This document shows, one piece after another, positions 55,615 to 64,000 of a stretch of DNA of 64,000 nt. The position numbers were made by a program, and so were the translations under genes. The notes below the pieces were generated by a model, which was not told where the DNA came from, ran no database searches, and worked only from the letters and a program-made list of their open reading frames with translations. Origin of the DNA: Pseudomonas silesiensis. Its GTDB lineage: Bacteria; Pseudomonadota; Gammaproteobacteria; Pseudomonadales; Pseudomonadaceae. Each line of letters opens with the position of its first letter. Position 1 is the first letter of the stretch. The stretch is taken from NCBI RefSeq assembly GCF_001661075.1, contig NZ_CP014870.1, positions 6,291,501-6,355,500 on the forward strand. Direction: 5' to 3'.

Positions 55615-57798
55615 ATGTCATCGACCCCGTTCAGTCAGTCTCTGCGTCGCCTCTGGGCGCTGGATAAATTCAGCTACAGCGTGCGGGTGTTCATCGCCCT
55701 GACCGGCAGCATGGCCCTGTGCTGGTATCAGGATGAAATGGCGCTGCTGATCCCGTTGTTCCTGGGCATCATCGCCAGCGCCCTGGCCGAGACCGACGAC
55801 AGCTGGCAAGGCCGTCTCAACGCCCTGGCCGTGACGCTGGTGTGCTTCAGCGTCGCCGCCGTCTCCGTCGAACTGCTCTTCCCCTACCCCATCGTCTTTG
55901 TCATCGCCCTCGCGCTGGCCAGTTTCGGCCTGACCATGCTGGGTGCCTTGGGCGAACGCTATGGTGCGATTGCGTCGGCAACGCTGATCCTGTCGGTCTA
56001 CACCATGATCGGTGTCGAACAGCGTGGCGGTGCAGTCACTGATTTCTGGCACGAACCGGTGCTGCTGGTGGCCGGTGCGACCTGGTATGGCTTGCTCTCG
56101 GTGCTGTGGCAGGCGATGTTCTCCAACCAGCCGGTGCAGCAGAGCCTGGCGCGACTGTTCCGTGAATTGGGTTATTACCTGAAGCTGAAATCGTCGCTGT
56201 TCGAGCCGATCCGGCAGATGGACGTGGAAGCTCGCCGCCTGGAACTGGCCCAGCAGAACGGCCGAGTGGTGGCCGCATTGAACGCCGCCAAGGAAATCAT
56301 CCTGCATCGGGTCGGCAATGGCCGACCAGGGTCAAAAGTCAGCCGTTACCTGAAATTGTACTTCCTCGCCCAGGACATCCACGAGCGCGCCAGCTCCTCG
56401 CACTACCCCTACAATGCCCTGGCCGAAGCCTTCTTCCACAGCGACGTGCTGTTCCGCTGTCAGCGCCTGCTGCGCCAGCAAGGCAAAGCCTGCCGCGCGC
56501 TGGCCGAGTCGATCCAGATGCGCCAGCCATTCACATATGACGCCAGCTTCGCCGAAGCCCTGAGTGACCTGCACGCCTCCCTCGAACACCTGCGCAACCA
56601 GAGCAACCCGGCCTGGCGCGGCCTGCTGCGTTCATTGCGCGCACTGGCGGCCAACCTCGGCACCCTTGACCGTTTGCTCAGCGATGCCAGCAACCCCGAC
56701 GCGCTGGCCGATGCCACCGACAGCAGCCTGCTCGACCGTTCGCCACGCAGCCTCAAGGATGTGTGGATGCGCTTGCGCACGCAGCTGACGCCGACCTCGC
56801 TGCTGTTCCGTCATGCCCTGCGATTGCCCCTGGCCCTGAGCATCGGCTACGGCATGGTGCATTTGATCCACCCGTCCCAGGGTTACTGGATCATCCTCAC
56901 CACGCTCTTTGTCTGTCAGCCGAACTATGGCGCGACGCGATTAAAGCTGGGTCAGCGGATCATCGGCACCGCCATCGGCCTGACCGTGGCCTGGGCCCTT
57001 TTCGATTTGTTCCCCAATCCCCTGATCCAGTCATGCTTCGCGATCGCCGCCGGGGTGGTGTTCTTTATCAGCCGCACCACCCGCTATACCCTGGCGACTG
57101 CGGCAATCACCCTGATGGTGTTGTTCTGCTTCAACCAGGTCGGCGACGGGTACGGGCTGTTCCTGCCGCGACTGTTCGATACCTTGCTCGGCAGCCTGAT
57201 CGCCGGATTGGCGGTGTTCCTGTTTCTGCCGGACTGGCAAGGCCGACGCCTGAACAAAGTGTTGGCCAACACCCTGACCTGCAACAGCGTTTATCTGCGC
57301 CAGATCATGCAGCAATACGCTGTCGGCAAAAGCGACGACCTGGCGTATCGCCTGGCCCGACGCAATGCTCACAACGCTGACGCCGCGCTGTCGACCACCT
57401 TGGCGAACATGCTGATGGAACCGGGGCATTTTCGTAAGGAAGCGGATGTCGGGTTTCGGTTTCTGGTGCTGTCGCATACCTTGCTCAGCTATTTGTCCGG
57501 TCTGGGCGCCCATCGCGACACCCGGCTACCATCGGACGTGCGCGAGCATTTGATCGAGGGTGCGGGGGTGAAACTGGCCGCCAGCATCGATGAAATCGCC
57601 CAAGGCCTGGCGACTAAACAGCCGATTGCGATTCAGAGCGATGAGGAAGAGGCCCTGGCCAATGCGCTGGAGCACATGCCGGATGAGATCGATGAAGGGC
57701 AACGGCTGGTGCAGACGCAGTTGGGGCTGATCTGCCGGCAGCTGGGGCCGTTGCGCACATTGGCGGCGCATTTGATCAAGGATACGAGCGAGGCGTAG
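55615..57798 (+). CDS. YccS/YhfK-family integral membrane protein
   Basis: A 727-residue inner-membrane protein with two blocks of membrane helices (~20-150 and ~395-530) separated by a soluble helical domain, as in YccS and other FUSC-type proteins. Signature stretches: SYSVRVFIALTGSMALCWYQ, GYWIILTTLFVCQPNYGATR and RIIGTAIGLTVAWALFDLFP. Possibly an aromatic-acid or general efflux protein by FUSC relationship. The actual function is unknown. Confidence 0.87.
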   Translation: MSSTPFSQSLRRLWALDKFSYSVRVFIALTGSMALCWYQDEMALLIPLFLGIIASALAETDDSWQGRLNALAVTLVCFSVAAVSVELLFPYPIVFVIALALASFGLTMLGALGERYGAIASATLILSVYTMIGVEQRGGAVTDFWHEPVLLVAGATWYGLLSVLWQAMFSNQPVQQSLARLFRELGYYLKLKSSLFEPIRQMDVEARRLELAQQNGRVVAALNAAKEIILHRVGNGRPGSKVSRYLKLYFLAQDIHERASSSHYPYNALAEAFFHSDVLFRCQRLLRQQGKACRALAESIQMRQPFTYDASFAEALSDLHASLEHLRNQSNPAWRGLLRSLRALAANLGTLDRLLSDASNPDALADATDSSLLDRSPRSLKDVWMRLRTQLTPTSLLFRHALRLPLALSIGYGMVHLIHPSQGYWIILTTLFVCQPNYGATRLKLGQRIIGTAIGLTVAWALFDLFPNPLIQSCFAIAAGVVFFISRTTRYTLATAAITLMVLFCFNQVGDGYGLFLPRLFDTLLGSLIAGLAVFLFLPDWQGRRLNKVLANTLTCNSVYLRQIMQQYAVGKSDDLAYRLARRNAHNADAALSTTLANMLMEPGHFRKEADVGFRFLVLSHTLLSYLSGLGAHRDTRLPSDVREHLIEGAGVKLAASIDEIAQGLATKQPIAIQSDEEEALANALEHMPDEIDEGQRLVQTQLGLICRQLGPLRTLAAHLIKDTSEA

Positions 57799-57910
57799 GA
57801 GGTGAACAATGACCCGTGACGTTTTGGCCTTTGTCACAGAGTTGTTCGTCATACAGACATCCTTGGCCTGTGCGCTTAGTATCGGAGCGAGTTGATCAAG
57901 GAATGTGAAG

Positions 57911-58363
57911 ATGACAATCGATTGGGTCTGCAAACACCACACTGACCTGGGCAAAGAGCAGCTGTATGCCATTCTGCAATTGCGTGCGCAGGTGTTCGTT
58001 GTCGAGCAGAAATGCGCCTATCAGGACGTGGATGGCCAGGATCTGGAAGGCGATACCTGCCATTTGATGGCGTGGGACGGGGATCGGCTGGTGGCGTACC
58101 TGCGCTTGCTCGACCCGGAGCTACAGGGTGGCGATGTGGTGATCGGGCGGGTCGTAACCGCACCGGAGGCGCGCGGCAAGGGACTGGGTCATGAGTTGAT
58201 CAACCAGGCATTGAAGCAGGCTGAAAAGCGCTGGCCAGAGGTACCGATCTATCTGTCGGCCCAGTCGCACTTGCAGGGGTATTACGGGCGGTACGGGTTT
58301 GTCGTGGCGGGCGAGGAGTTTCTTGAGGATGATATTCCGCATATAGGGATGCGTCGTCCCTGA
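57911..58363 (+). CDS. GNAT acetyltransferase, ElaA-like
   Basis: 150 residues from MTIDWVCKHHTDLGKEQLYA, with AAGGA nine bases upstream; a GTG two codons earlier is an alternative. ElaA signatures: LQLRAQVFVVEQKCAYQDVD at ~25-44, IGRVVTAPEARGKGLGHELI (acetyl-CoA loop) and the final FLEDDIPHIGMRR. The acceptor is unknown. Confidence 0.9.
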   Translation: MTIDWVCKHHTDLGKEQLYAILQLRAQVFVVEQKCAYQDVDGQDLEGDTCHLMAWDGDRLVAYLRLLDPELQGGDVVIGRVVTAPEARGKGLGHELINQALKQAEKRWPEVPIYLSAQSHLQGYYGRYGFVVAGEEFLEDDIPHIGMRRP

Positions 58364-58369
58364 GGCCCC

Positions 58370-58478
58370 CTTCGCGAGCAAGCCCGCTCCCACAGGTTCC
58401 GGGTTGGATTACAAATTTGTATTCCATCCGCGATCACTGTGGGAGCTGGCTTGTCGGATCGCCGCACCGCAGCGATGG
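58370..58478. repeat. REP pair, divergent arms
   Basis: Left TTCGCGAGCAAGCCCGCTCC, right TGTGGGAGCTGGCTTGTCGG continuing into ATCGCCGCACCGCAGCGATG. A mosaic of three subtypes with imperfect pairing. Confidence 0.75.
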
Positions 58479-58499
58479 CGTTAGCACAGGCGCCGAATA

Positions 58500-58796
58500 T
58501 CAGGGGTAGTCCAACACCGCCTTGATCTGCCGCAAATGACGCTCGATCCATCCCCGGTCAATCGCCCCCCACTCGCGAATCCGATAACGCCCGGCATGAT
58601 TGCGCGCGCCTTCTTCCTGTTCGAACTCGCAAACAATATCCAGGTCCGCCAGCGCCGCGATGGTGTCCTGCGCCGTGCGCCGGGGCATGCCGGTCACTTC
58701 GGTCAACGCCGGGACGCTGCTCGCCAGCCCGCTGTCGATAAGGTACGCCACGTACAACCGGCGGTAGAAGCTGCTCTTGGTCTTGCTGACATCCAT
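58500..58796 (-). CDS. Winged-helix DNA-binding protein
   Basis: About 98 residues from MDVSKTKSSFYRRLYVAYLI. An ATG pair at 58814/58811 is the alternative; GGAG is better placed for 58796. A winged helix-turn-helix is visible at ~25-75 (VPALTEVTGMPRRTAQDTIA, then the wing LDIVCEFEQEEGARNHAGRY). The family is conserved in Pseudomonas with unknown targets. Upstream on the same strand is the metal hydrolase gene, 92 bases away. Confidence 0.75.
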   Translation of the reverse strand: MDVSKTKSSFYRRLYVAYLIDSGLASSVPALTEVTGMPRRTAQDTIAALADLDIVCEFEQEEGARNHAGRYRIREWGAIDRGWIERHLRQIKAVLDYP

Positions 58797-58888
58797 CCCT
58801 GCGCTCCACATCATTCAGACGATCAAAAGATAGCAGCCCCGCAGGCGCTGCCGAAAGCTCGGGCGCCGTTCGGACGATCTGTTGATCT

Positions 58889-59380
58889 TTATTGCATATC
58901 CCGCCAGGTCAGATAAACCCGCAGGTCAAACTCCACCTGGTGATACCCCGGCAACATGTGTTCGCACAACTTGTAGAACGCCTTGTTGTGATCCGACTCC
59001 TTGAAATGCGCCAGTTCATGCACCACGATCATTTTCAGAAACTCGGAAGGTGCCTCCTTGAACAACGAGGCCACGCGAATTTCTTTCTTGGCCTTGAGCT
59101 TGCCACCCTGCACCCGGGAGATCGTGGTGTGCAGGCCGAGGGCACGATGGGTCAGGTCCAGGCGGTTGTCGAACAAGACCTTGTCGATGGCCGCAGCGTT
59201 ACGCAAGAACGCCTGCTTCAAGTCCAGCGCGTACGTATACAGCGCCTTGTCGCTCTGCACGTCGTGCTTCTGCGGGTAACGCTGGCTCAGATAGTCCTCC
59301 AGCCGACCTGCGGCGATCAGCTGGCGCACCTGGTCCTGCAATGCAACGGGATAAGCCTGGAGGTATTTCAACACGGTCAT
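58889..59380 (-). CDS. YgjP/M48-like metal-dependent hydrolase
   Basis: Putative zinc hydrolase of 163 residues from MTVLKYLQAYPVALQDQVRQ. The zinc motif HELAHFKESDHNKAFYKLCE (~128-147) contains HExxH plus a downstream His, as in YgjP/SprT-like proteins. The longer frame to 59470 has no ribosome site and overlaps the neighbouring gene. No substrate is known. Confidence 0.87.
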   Translation of the reverse strand: MTVLKYLQAYPVALQDQVRQLIAAGRLEDYLSQRYPQKHDVQSDKALYTYALDLKQAFLRNAAAIDKVLFDNRLDLTHRALGLHTTISRVQGGKLKAKKEIRVASLFKEAPSEFLKMIVVHELAHFKESDHNKAFYKLCEHMLPGYHQVEFDLRVYLTWRDMQ

Positions 59381-59426
59381 CGGGGCGGGCAACATCAGAA
59401 ACGAACAGGTCGCCAGTGTAGCGAAT

Positions 59427-61550
59427 TCAGCGGACCAGCGTGCTCCAGTCGAACGGCTGCACAAAGTCACCGACGTCCTCGGCCATCATCGGTTGCCCGA
59501 CCAGAAACCCTTGTACGTACTCGCAGCCATTCGCGTGCAGCCACTCATATTGCGCAACGGTTTCTACGCCTTCGGCGACCACCAGCATTCCGTATTGCCT
59601 GCACAGCTCGATCACATTGCGCACCAGTGCCGCATCCCGTGAAGACGCCGGCAGCCGGGAGATCAAATGCCGGTCGAGTTTGAGCGTGTCCAGCTCCAGG
59701 TCGCGCAGATGAGACAGCGAGCACGGCCCGGAACCAAAGTCATCCAGGGCGACCCGCACCCCCAGATTGCGCAGCAGGCGCACCTGTTTGCGGGTTTCGT
59801 CGGGATTGTGCATCAAGGCCTCTTCGGTGACCTCGACCTCCAGATGGCGTGCCTGCAGACCGTTGCGCTCCAACACCTGACGCAATTCGGTGACCAGATT
59901 AGGCATGCCGAACTGCGTGCCGCTCAAACTGACGCCCAGCACCAGGTCCTCGGCAAACAAGGTTTCCCAAGCCTTGCGCTGACCTGCCCCGCACTGGTAA
60001 ATCCAGCTGCCCAACCGGCTGATTAACCGCGCCTCTTCCAGCAATGGCAAAAACAACCCGGGCGGCACATCGCCGACACTCGGGTGCTGCCAGCGCAGCA
60101 GTGCTTCGAAGCCGCGAATCTGTCCGCTGGCAATGGATACCTGGGGTTGATACACCAGATTGAAATCACGGTTATCGATGGCTGTCCGGACACTTTCTTC
60201 GAGCATCAAACGCGACCGTGCCCGGCCATTCATGTCGTGATCGTAGAAGCGATACTGTTGTCGGCCGGCACGCTTGGCTTCATACATGGCGATGTCCGAC
60301 GCTCGCAGCAAGCCGTCGAGATTGGCCCCGCAATCCGGGAAAGTGGCAATACCGATGCTGGCGCCCAGGGCGATATCCAGACCGTCGATCTGCTGACAGA
60401 TCGACACGCGCTCAATCAGCTTCTCGGCAATCTTTGCCGCTTGCTCGGGGAATTCCAGATCCAGCAACGCCGTGAATTCGTCGCCGCCCATGCGCGCCAG
60501 GATGTCGAAAGGTCGCAGACAGGCCTTCAACTGTTCGGAGACCCAGCGCAATACCCGGTCACCGGCATCGTGACCGAGCGAGTCATTGACCCGCTTGAAG
60601 CCGTCGAGGTCCAGATAGAGCAATACCCAGACACTGTCAGTACGTTCGCCACGCAGCAGAAGATTTTCCACCGTCTGGTAGAAACCCCGACGATTGAGCA
60701 GCCCGGTCAGCGGGTCGGTCACTGCCTGATACTCCAGCTGTTGGTGCAAATGACGCACGACCGACATGTCCAGCACCGTCACCACCATGGCCTGCTGCTC
60801 GGCGGGCAGAGGTGCGCAGGACAGCGCGACCGGCACTTGTTGACCCGGTGCCGTGCGCAGCAGCGCATCATGCAGGCGCAGGGTTTCACCGCGCCTGTAA
60901 CCGTCGAGCAATTCGGAACCGGCCCAGACAGGGATGTGTGGCTTTTGCAGGTAATCCAGGAATTCCTTGCCCTGCAGGTCTTGCACGGTGGCGTTGAGCA
61001 GCCGCGACATTGCAGGATTGGCAAAACGGATCAGACCGTCCTCACCGACCACCACAATGCCTTCGGCGGCATTATCCAATACCGATGCATTAAACGCGCG
61101 AGCGACCTCCAGATCGTGGCTCAGGCGCTGCAACGCGCGGCGATTGCGCTGATGCTCAAGCACCGCCTGCACTTTCGGCTTGAGTATTTGCGGATCGAAG
61201 GGTTTGAACAGGTAATCCACCGCGCCGCTGGCATAGCCCTTGATCACGGCGGCCCGGGACTGTTCGTTGGCGGTGAGGAAAATGATGGGCGTGTGGCAAG
61301 TGCGTTGGCTGCCGCGCATCAGACGCGCGACTTCAAAGCCATCCATGCCCGGCATCTGCACATCCAGCAGCACCAGGTCCACATCGTGTTCGAGCAACAG
61401 ATCGAGGGCTTCGAAGCCCGAGGCGGCGGTCAAGACCTGCCAGCCTGGGCGCTGGAGCAGCGCGCGCATGCTGATCAGGTTTTCCGGGTAATCATCGACG
61501 ATTAAAAGAATTGAGCTGGCTTCGGCTGGCGTCGCTTGCGCGCATTCCAT
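59427..61550 (-). CDS. Response regulator with PAS, GGDEF and EAL domains
   Basis: Cyclic-di-GMP signalling protein of 707 residues. A REC domain (~14-130) has Asp63 as phosphoacceptor (LVLLDVQMPGMDG) and Lys116. A PAS domain lies at ~155-270. The GGDEF domain has an intact GGDEF at 355-359 and an inhibitory-site RPFD at 346-349. The EAL domain has FEALLRW (Glu482), TEEAL, DDFGSG, LKLDR and VAEGVET. The metal-binding Asn of the usual VNLS motif is Ser541 (VSLS), so phosphodiesterase activity is doubtful. No histidine kinase gene is adjacent. Confidence 0.93.
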   Translation of the reverse strand: MECAQATPAEASSILLIVDDYPENLISMRALLQRPGWQVLTAASGFEALDLLLEHDVDLVLLDVQMPGMDGFEVARLMRGSQRTCHTPIIFLTANEQSRAAVIKGYASGAVDYLFKPFDPQILKPKVQAVLEHQRNRRALQRLSHDLEVARAFNASVLDNAAEGIVVVGEDGLIRFANPAMSRLLNATVQDLQGKEFLDYLQKPHIPVWAGSELLDGYRRGETLRLHDALLRTAPGQQVPVALSCAPLPAEQQAMVVTVLDMSVVRHLHQQLEYQAVTDPLTGLLNRRGFYQTVENLLLRGERTDSVWVLLYLDLDGFKRVNDSLGHDAGDRVLRWVSEQLKACLRPFDILARMGGDEFTALLDLEFPEQAAKIAEKLIERVSICQQIDGLDIALGASIGIATFPDCGANLDGLLRASDIAMYEAKRAGRQQYRFYDHDMNGRARSRLMLEESVRTAIDNRDFNLVYQPQVSIASGQIRGFEALLRWQHPSVGDVPPGLFLPLLEEARLISRLGSWIYQCGAGQRKAWETLFAEDLVLGVSLSGTQFGMPNLVTELRQVLERNGLQARHLEVEVTEEALMHNPDETRKQVRLLRNLGVRVALDDFGSGPCSLSHLRDLELDTLKLDRHLISRLPASSRDAALVRNVIELCRQYGMLVVAEGVETVAQYEWLHANGCEYVQGFLVGQPMMAEDVGDFVQPFDWSTLVR

Positions 61551-61873
61551 GCTGCTTCTCTTTTTCGGGGCGGCAGGCCGGCTTCTTGTGAACGCCGGAC
61601 AAATACTAAGCCTTCACTCTAGTCCCGGATCTGTGAAAGCAGAAGGTGTCAGTACGCCACCATTTAACCATTGCGTACATTGCCGACTAACGGTCGCCCC
61701 TACAACCCCCTGAAACCGGGAAAGATGGCATTTCGACAGGATGTTGACGTCAACCATCTGTCAGACCGACATTAACAAATTGGCCGTGTGCGCTTATAAA
61801 GACCGCCCTCCAAGGCGTGTGCTAGAGCATCTGGCACGTGCGTGCAGCAAAAAATCGTGGAAGCTTTTTGACT
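61551..61873. promoter_or_regulatory. Divergent gap between c-di-GMP gene and alginate lyase
   Basis: 323 bases without a gene. It contains a perfect 12-bp palindrome GTTGACGTCAAC at 61743-61754 that could be an operator. TATAAAGA at 61795-61802 could be a -10-like element for the lyase. No REP here. Confidence 0.4.
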
Positions 61874-62542
61874 ATGATCGATCTCGCAACCTGGAACTTG
61901 AGTGTTCCCGTCGGCAATCCGCCGTACACCGTCGACACGCCCAAACTGGTGAACGGCTTCAAGGATAAATACTTCAACTCCGACTCCGGCACGCTTTTTT
62001 TCTGGACGCCAGTGACGGGTACTCGCACTGAAAACGCCTCATATCCTCGCACCGAGTTGCGCGAAACCTATAGCAATGGAGAGCTGCGCAATTGGCTGTA
62101 TCCGGACGCCGATAACTCCTTGCGTGCCACGCTGGCGATCAACCAGGTGCCCAGTTCCGGCAAGATCGTCATCGGCCAGATTCACGCTTACAAAAGCCAG
62201 AAGCCCATGGTGAAGGTCGAGTACCAGTACAAGACCGAGACGCAGACAGGCAACATTGTCGCCAAAGTACGCATGCGCCCCGATGACGGCGACAGCCGGG
62301 TGATCACCATCGCCACCGGCGTGAAGCTGAATCAGCAATTTGCCTACATGATTCACCTGAGCCCCCACGGCGCACTGGGCATCAGTGCGGCGGGCTACAA
62401 GTGGGACACCGACATCAGCAAGACCTGGAGCGTCAAGCCGCTGTACTTCAAGGCCGGGGTGTATGTGCAGGACCACACCGGATACACCAGCGAAGGCGGG
62501 GAGGTGACGTTTACCAAGCTTGATATTGATCACGATAAATAA
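61874..62542 (+). CDS. Alginate lyase, polysaccharide lyase family 7
   Basis: Beta-jelly-roll lyase of 222 residues from MIDLATWNLSVPVGNPPYTV. Catalytic PL7 motifs: YPRTELRET (Arg-Thr-Glu-Leu-Arg), GQIHAY (Gln-Ile-His) and LYFKAGVYVQD (Tyr-Phe-Lys-Ala-Gly-Val-Tyr). There is no signal peptide, and the upstream in-frame ATG (61838) does not add one. Either it acts inside the cell or it leaves by another route. Small leaderless PL7 enzymes are known in pseudomonads. Ends at a shared terminator. Confidence 0.92.
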   Translation: MIDLATWNLSVPVGNPPYTVDTPKLVNGFKDKYFNSDSGTLFFWTPVTGTRTENASYPRTELRETYSNGELRNWLYPDADNSLRATLAINQVPSSGKIVIGQIHAYKSQKPMVKVEYQYKTETQTGNIVAKVRMRPDDGDSRVITIATGVKLNQQFAYMIHLSPHGALGISAAGYKWDTDISKTWSVKPLYFKAGVYVQDHTGYTSEGGEVTFTKLDIDHDK

Positions 62543-62576
62543 CTGAATCGTGACCGGGTAACATCCCCCTCATAAA

Positions 62577-62598
62577 AAACCCGCCTCTCGGCGGGTTT
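62577..62598. terminator. Bidirectional rho-independent terminator
   Basis: AAACCCGCC / GGCGGGTTT, 9-bp stem with loop TCTC. An A run on the left and TTT on the right let it serve the lyase (plus) and fba (minus), which converge here. Confidence 0.88.
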
Positions 62599-62621
62599 AA
62601 TGTCAATCAAACGCTGGAGGC

Positions 62622-63686
62622 TTAGTTGACCTTAGCGTTCAACTCACCCTTCAGGTAACGCTGATACATCGCTTCCAGCGAGATCGGCTTGATCTTCGAA
62701 GCGTTACCAGCCGTACCAAAGGCTTCATAACGAGCGATGCACACATCACGCATCGCAGTCACGGTCGCGCCGAAGAACTTGCGTGGGTCGAACTCGCTCG
62801 GGTTGGTGGCCATCAGGCGACGCATCGCACCGGTGGACGCCAGGCGCAGGTCGGTGTCGATGTTGACCTTGCGCACGCCGTGCTTGATGCCTTCGACGAT
62901 TTCTTCTACCGGCACGCCGTAGGTTTCCTTGATGTCGCCACCGTACTGGTTGATGATCGCCAGCCAGTCTTGCGGCACCGAAGACGAACCGTGCATCACC
63001 AGGTGAGTGTTCGGGATGCGCTTGTGGATTTCCTTGATACGGTCGATCGCCAACACGTCGCCGGTAGGTGGCTTGGTGAACTTGTAAGCGCCGTGGCTGG
63101 TGCCGATGGCGATGGCCAGGGCGTCGACCTGCGTGCGCTTGACGAAGTCAGCGGCTTCTTCCGGGTCGGTCAGCATCTGGCTGTGATCCAGAACGCCTTC
63201 GGCGCCGATGCCGTCTTCTTCACCGGCCATGCCGGTTTCCAGCGAACCCAGGCAACCCAGCTCGCCTTCTACCGATACGCCACAGGCGTGAGCCAGGGCT
63301 ACGGTTTGTTGGGTGACGCGGATGTTGTAGTCGTAGTCGGTCGGGGTCTTGCCGTCTTCACCCAGGGAACCGTCCATCATCACCGAGCTGAAGCCCAGTT
63401 GGATGGAGCGCTGGCACACGTCAGGGCTGGTGCCGTGGTCCTGGTGCATGCACACCGGGATGTGCGGGAATTCTTCGATTGCCGCCAGGATCAGGTGACG
63501 CAGGAACGGTGCGCCGGCATATTTGCGAGCACCGGCCGAAGCCTGGACGATCACCGGGGAGTCAGTCTTGTCAGCGGCTTCCATGATCGCGCGCATCTGC
63601 TCAAGGTTGTTGACGTTGAAGGCTGGAACGCCGTAGCCGAATTCGGCTGCGTGGTCCAGCATCTGGCGCATGCTGATAAGTGCCAT
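62622..63686 (-). CDS. fba: Fructose-1,6-bisphosphate aldolase, class II
   Basis: Zinc-dependent aldolase of 354 residues, Calvin-Benson-Bassham subtype. Zinc ligands are in [14 protein letters not shown] (His), the VEGELGCLG region (Glu) and [13 protein letters not shown] (His). The sulphate/phosphate-binding GTSHGAYKF is present, and the C-terminal [15 protein letters not shown] is typical. Central glycolysis/gluconeogenesis. Its promoter lies in 63687-63800, before a REP. Confidence 0.96.
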   Translation of the reverse strand: MALISMRQMLDHAAEFGYGVPAFNVNNLEQMRAIMEAADKTDSPVIVQASAGARKYAGAPFLRHLILAAIEEFPHIPVCMHQDHGTSPDVCQRSIQLGFSSVMMDGSLGEDGKTPTDYDYNIRVTQQTVALAHACGVSVEGELGCLGSLETGMAGEEDGIGAEGVLDHSQMLTDPEEAADFVKRTQVDALAIAIGTSHGAYKFTKPPTGDVLAIDRIKEIHKRIPNTHLVMHGSSSVPQDWLAIINQYGGDIKETYGVPVEEIVEGIKHGVRKVNIDTDLRLASTGAMRRLMATNPSEFDPRKFFGATVTAMRDVCIARYEAFGTAGNASKIKPISLEAMYQRYLKGELNAKVN

Positions 63687-63804
63687 TGTGTGTGTCTCTC
63701 CCGGTTTAGGGTCGTTAATCGTGTCAGCCTGCCGTAGCGACGGCGGCTATTCAAGTTATTGCAGATCGGGGGTTGGTCCGGGCTGCGAATTCGGTATTCG
63801 ATTT

Positions 63805-63900
63805 CCTGTAGGAGCGAAGCTTGCTCGCGAAAGCGGTCGAACTGCCAACACATGTGTTGAATGTGATGACCTCTTCGCGAGCAAGCTTCGCTCCTACAGG
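63805..63900. repeat. REP pair upstream of fba
   Basis: Arms CTGTAGGAGCGAAGCTTGCT and its complement (to 63900), a GAAGCTTGC subtype not seen elsewhere in the window apart from one arm at 30030. Confidence 0.88.
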
Positions 63901-63918
63901 TTTAACGCAATCCATCAA

Positions 63919-64000
63919 TTACTCGGCCTTGCAACCGCGGCCGATCAAATCATTGGTGGCAACCCAGTAAGCCAGGCCTTCCTCACCTTTTATGTGAAAT
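63919..64000 (-). CDS. C-terminal end of an unidentified protein (runs off window)
   Basis: The last 26 codons of a minus-strand gene read FHIKGEEGLAYWVATNDLIG then RGCKAE and stop. Too short to assign. A small hypothetical gene next to the aldolase is present at this place in P. aeruginosa by memory. Confidence 0.55.
   Translation of the reverse strand, partial: FHIKGEEGLAYWVATNDLIGRGCKAE

Noticed and set aside
61830..61860. Sigma-54 promoter before the alginate lyase (TGGCACG...TGCA)
   Set aside because: The -24-like TGGCACG is good but the TGCA that follows is one base short of proper -12 spacing.

Overview
The window looks like a chromosomal segment of a Pseudomonas of the fluorescens group. 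The evidence is GC-rich coding, about 25 Pseudomonas-type REP palindromes (arms close to TGTAGGAGCGAGCTTGCTCGCGA) in the gaps between genes, and a gene order that matches, from memory, the choline/betaine/carnitine region of P. aeruginosa PAO1. Most of the first 48 kb degrades quaternary amines. From about 48 kb on it is ordinary housekeeping and accessory content.

Layout. (1) 1-8.2 kb, minus strand: glyA-soxB-soxD-soxA-soxG-purU-fdhA, which takes sarcosine to glycine and serine and handles the one-carbon units. (2) 8.5-11.5 kb: a TraX-like membrane protein, threonine aldolase ltaE and a short-chain dehydrogenase. (3) 11.6-14.3 kb: divergent gbcB and gbcA, the glycine betaine demethylating oxygenase. 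(4) 14.3-15.4 kb: a gene-free stretch with a roughly 180-bp degenerate tandem repeat, each copy carrying a perfect DnaA box (TTATCCACA). More perfect boxes lie in the neighbouring genes. (5) 15.4-24 kb: a GNAT gene, then the dimethylglycine operon (dipeptidase, DUF5943 protein, dgcA, dgcB, and an ETF alpha/beta pair). (6) 24.1-26.8 kb: an accessory pocket with an LprI-like protein, an orphan XRE regulator, a duplicated 3' fragment of a DUF3010 gene, a tyrosinase and the intact DUF3010 gene. (7) 26.9-32.8 kb: carnitine cluster cdhR, caiX, cdhC, cdhA, cdhB and a gamma-butyrobetaine hydroxylase. (8) 33.2-40.1 kb: a small conserved ORF, the regulator gbdR with a sigma-54-type promoter, a candidate small RNA, serine dehydratase sdaB, and the cbcXWV transporter. 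(9) 40.2-41.5 kb: an IS481-type element inserted in a REP. (10) 41.6-48 kb: betT, betI, betB, betA. (11) 48-64 kb: a TldD/TldE pair, an MFS exporter, dbpA, a BaiN-type flavoprotein, a YccS-like protein, an ElaA-like GNAT, a winged-helix protein, a YgjP/M48 hydrolase, a REC-PAS-GGDEF-EAL protein, a PL7 alginate lyase, fba and the end of an unidentified gene.

How the genes fit together. CbcXWV, CaiX and BetT import choline, betaine and carnitine. BetA and BetB oxidise choline to glycine betaine. The carnitine genes convert gamma-butyrobetaine and carnitine to betaine. GbcAB, DgcAB (with the ETF pair) and SoxBDAG then remove the three methyl groups one after another, giving dimethylglycine, sarcosine and glycine. 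GlyA and SdaB carry glycine through serine to pyruvate, while PurU and FdhA deal with formyl-tetrahydrofolate and formaldehyde. BetI, CdhR and GbdR are the local regulators.

Least expected signals: the DnaA-box repeat array, a run of five hairpins ending in a terminator next to gbdR, the rearranged DUF3010/tyrosinase pocket, and an IS element whose flanks rejoin to an intact REP.
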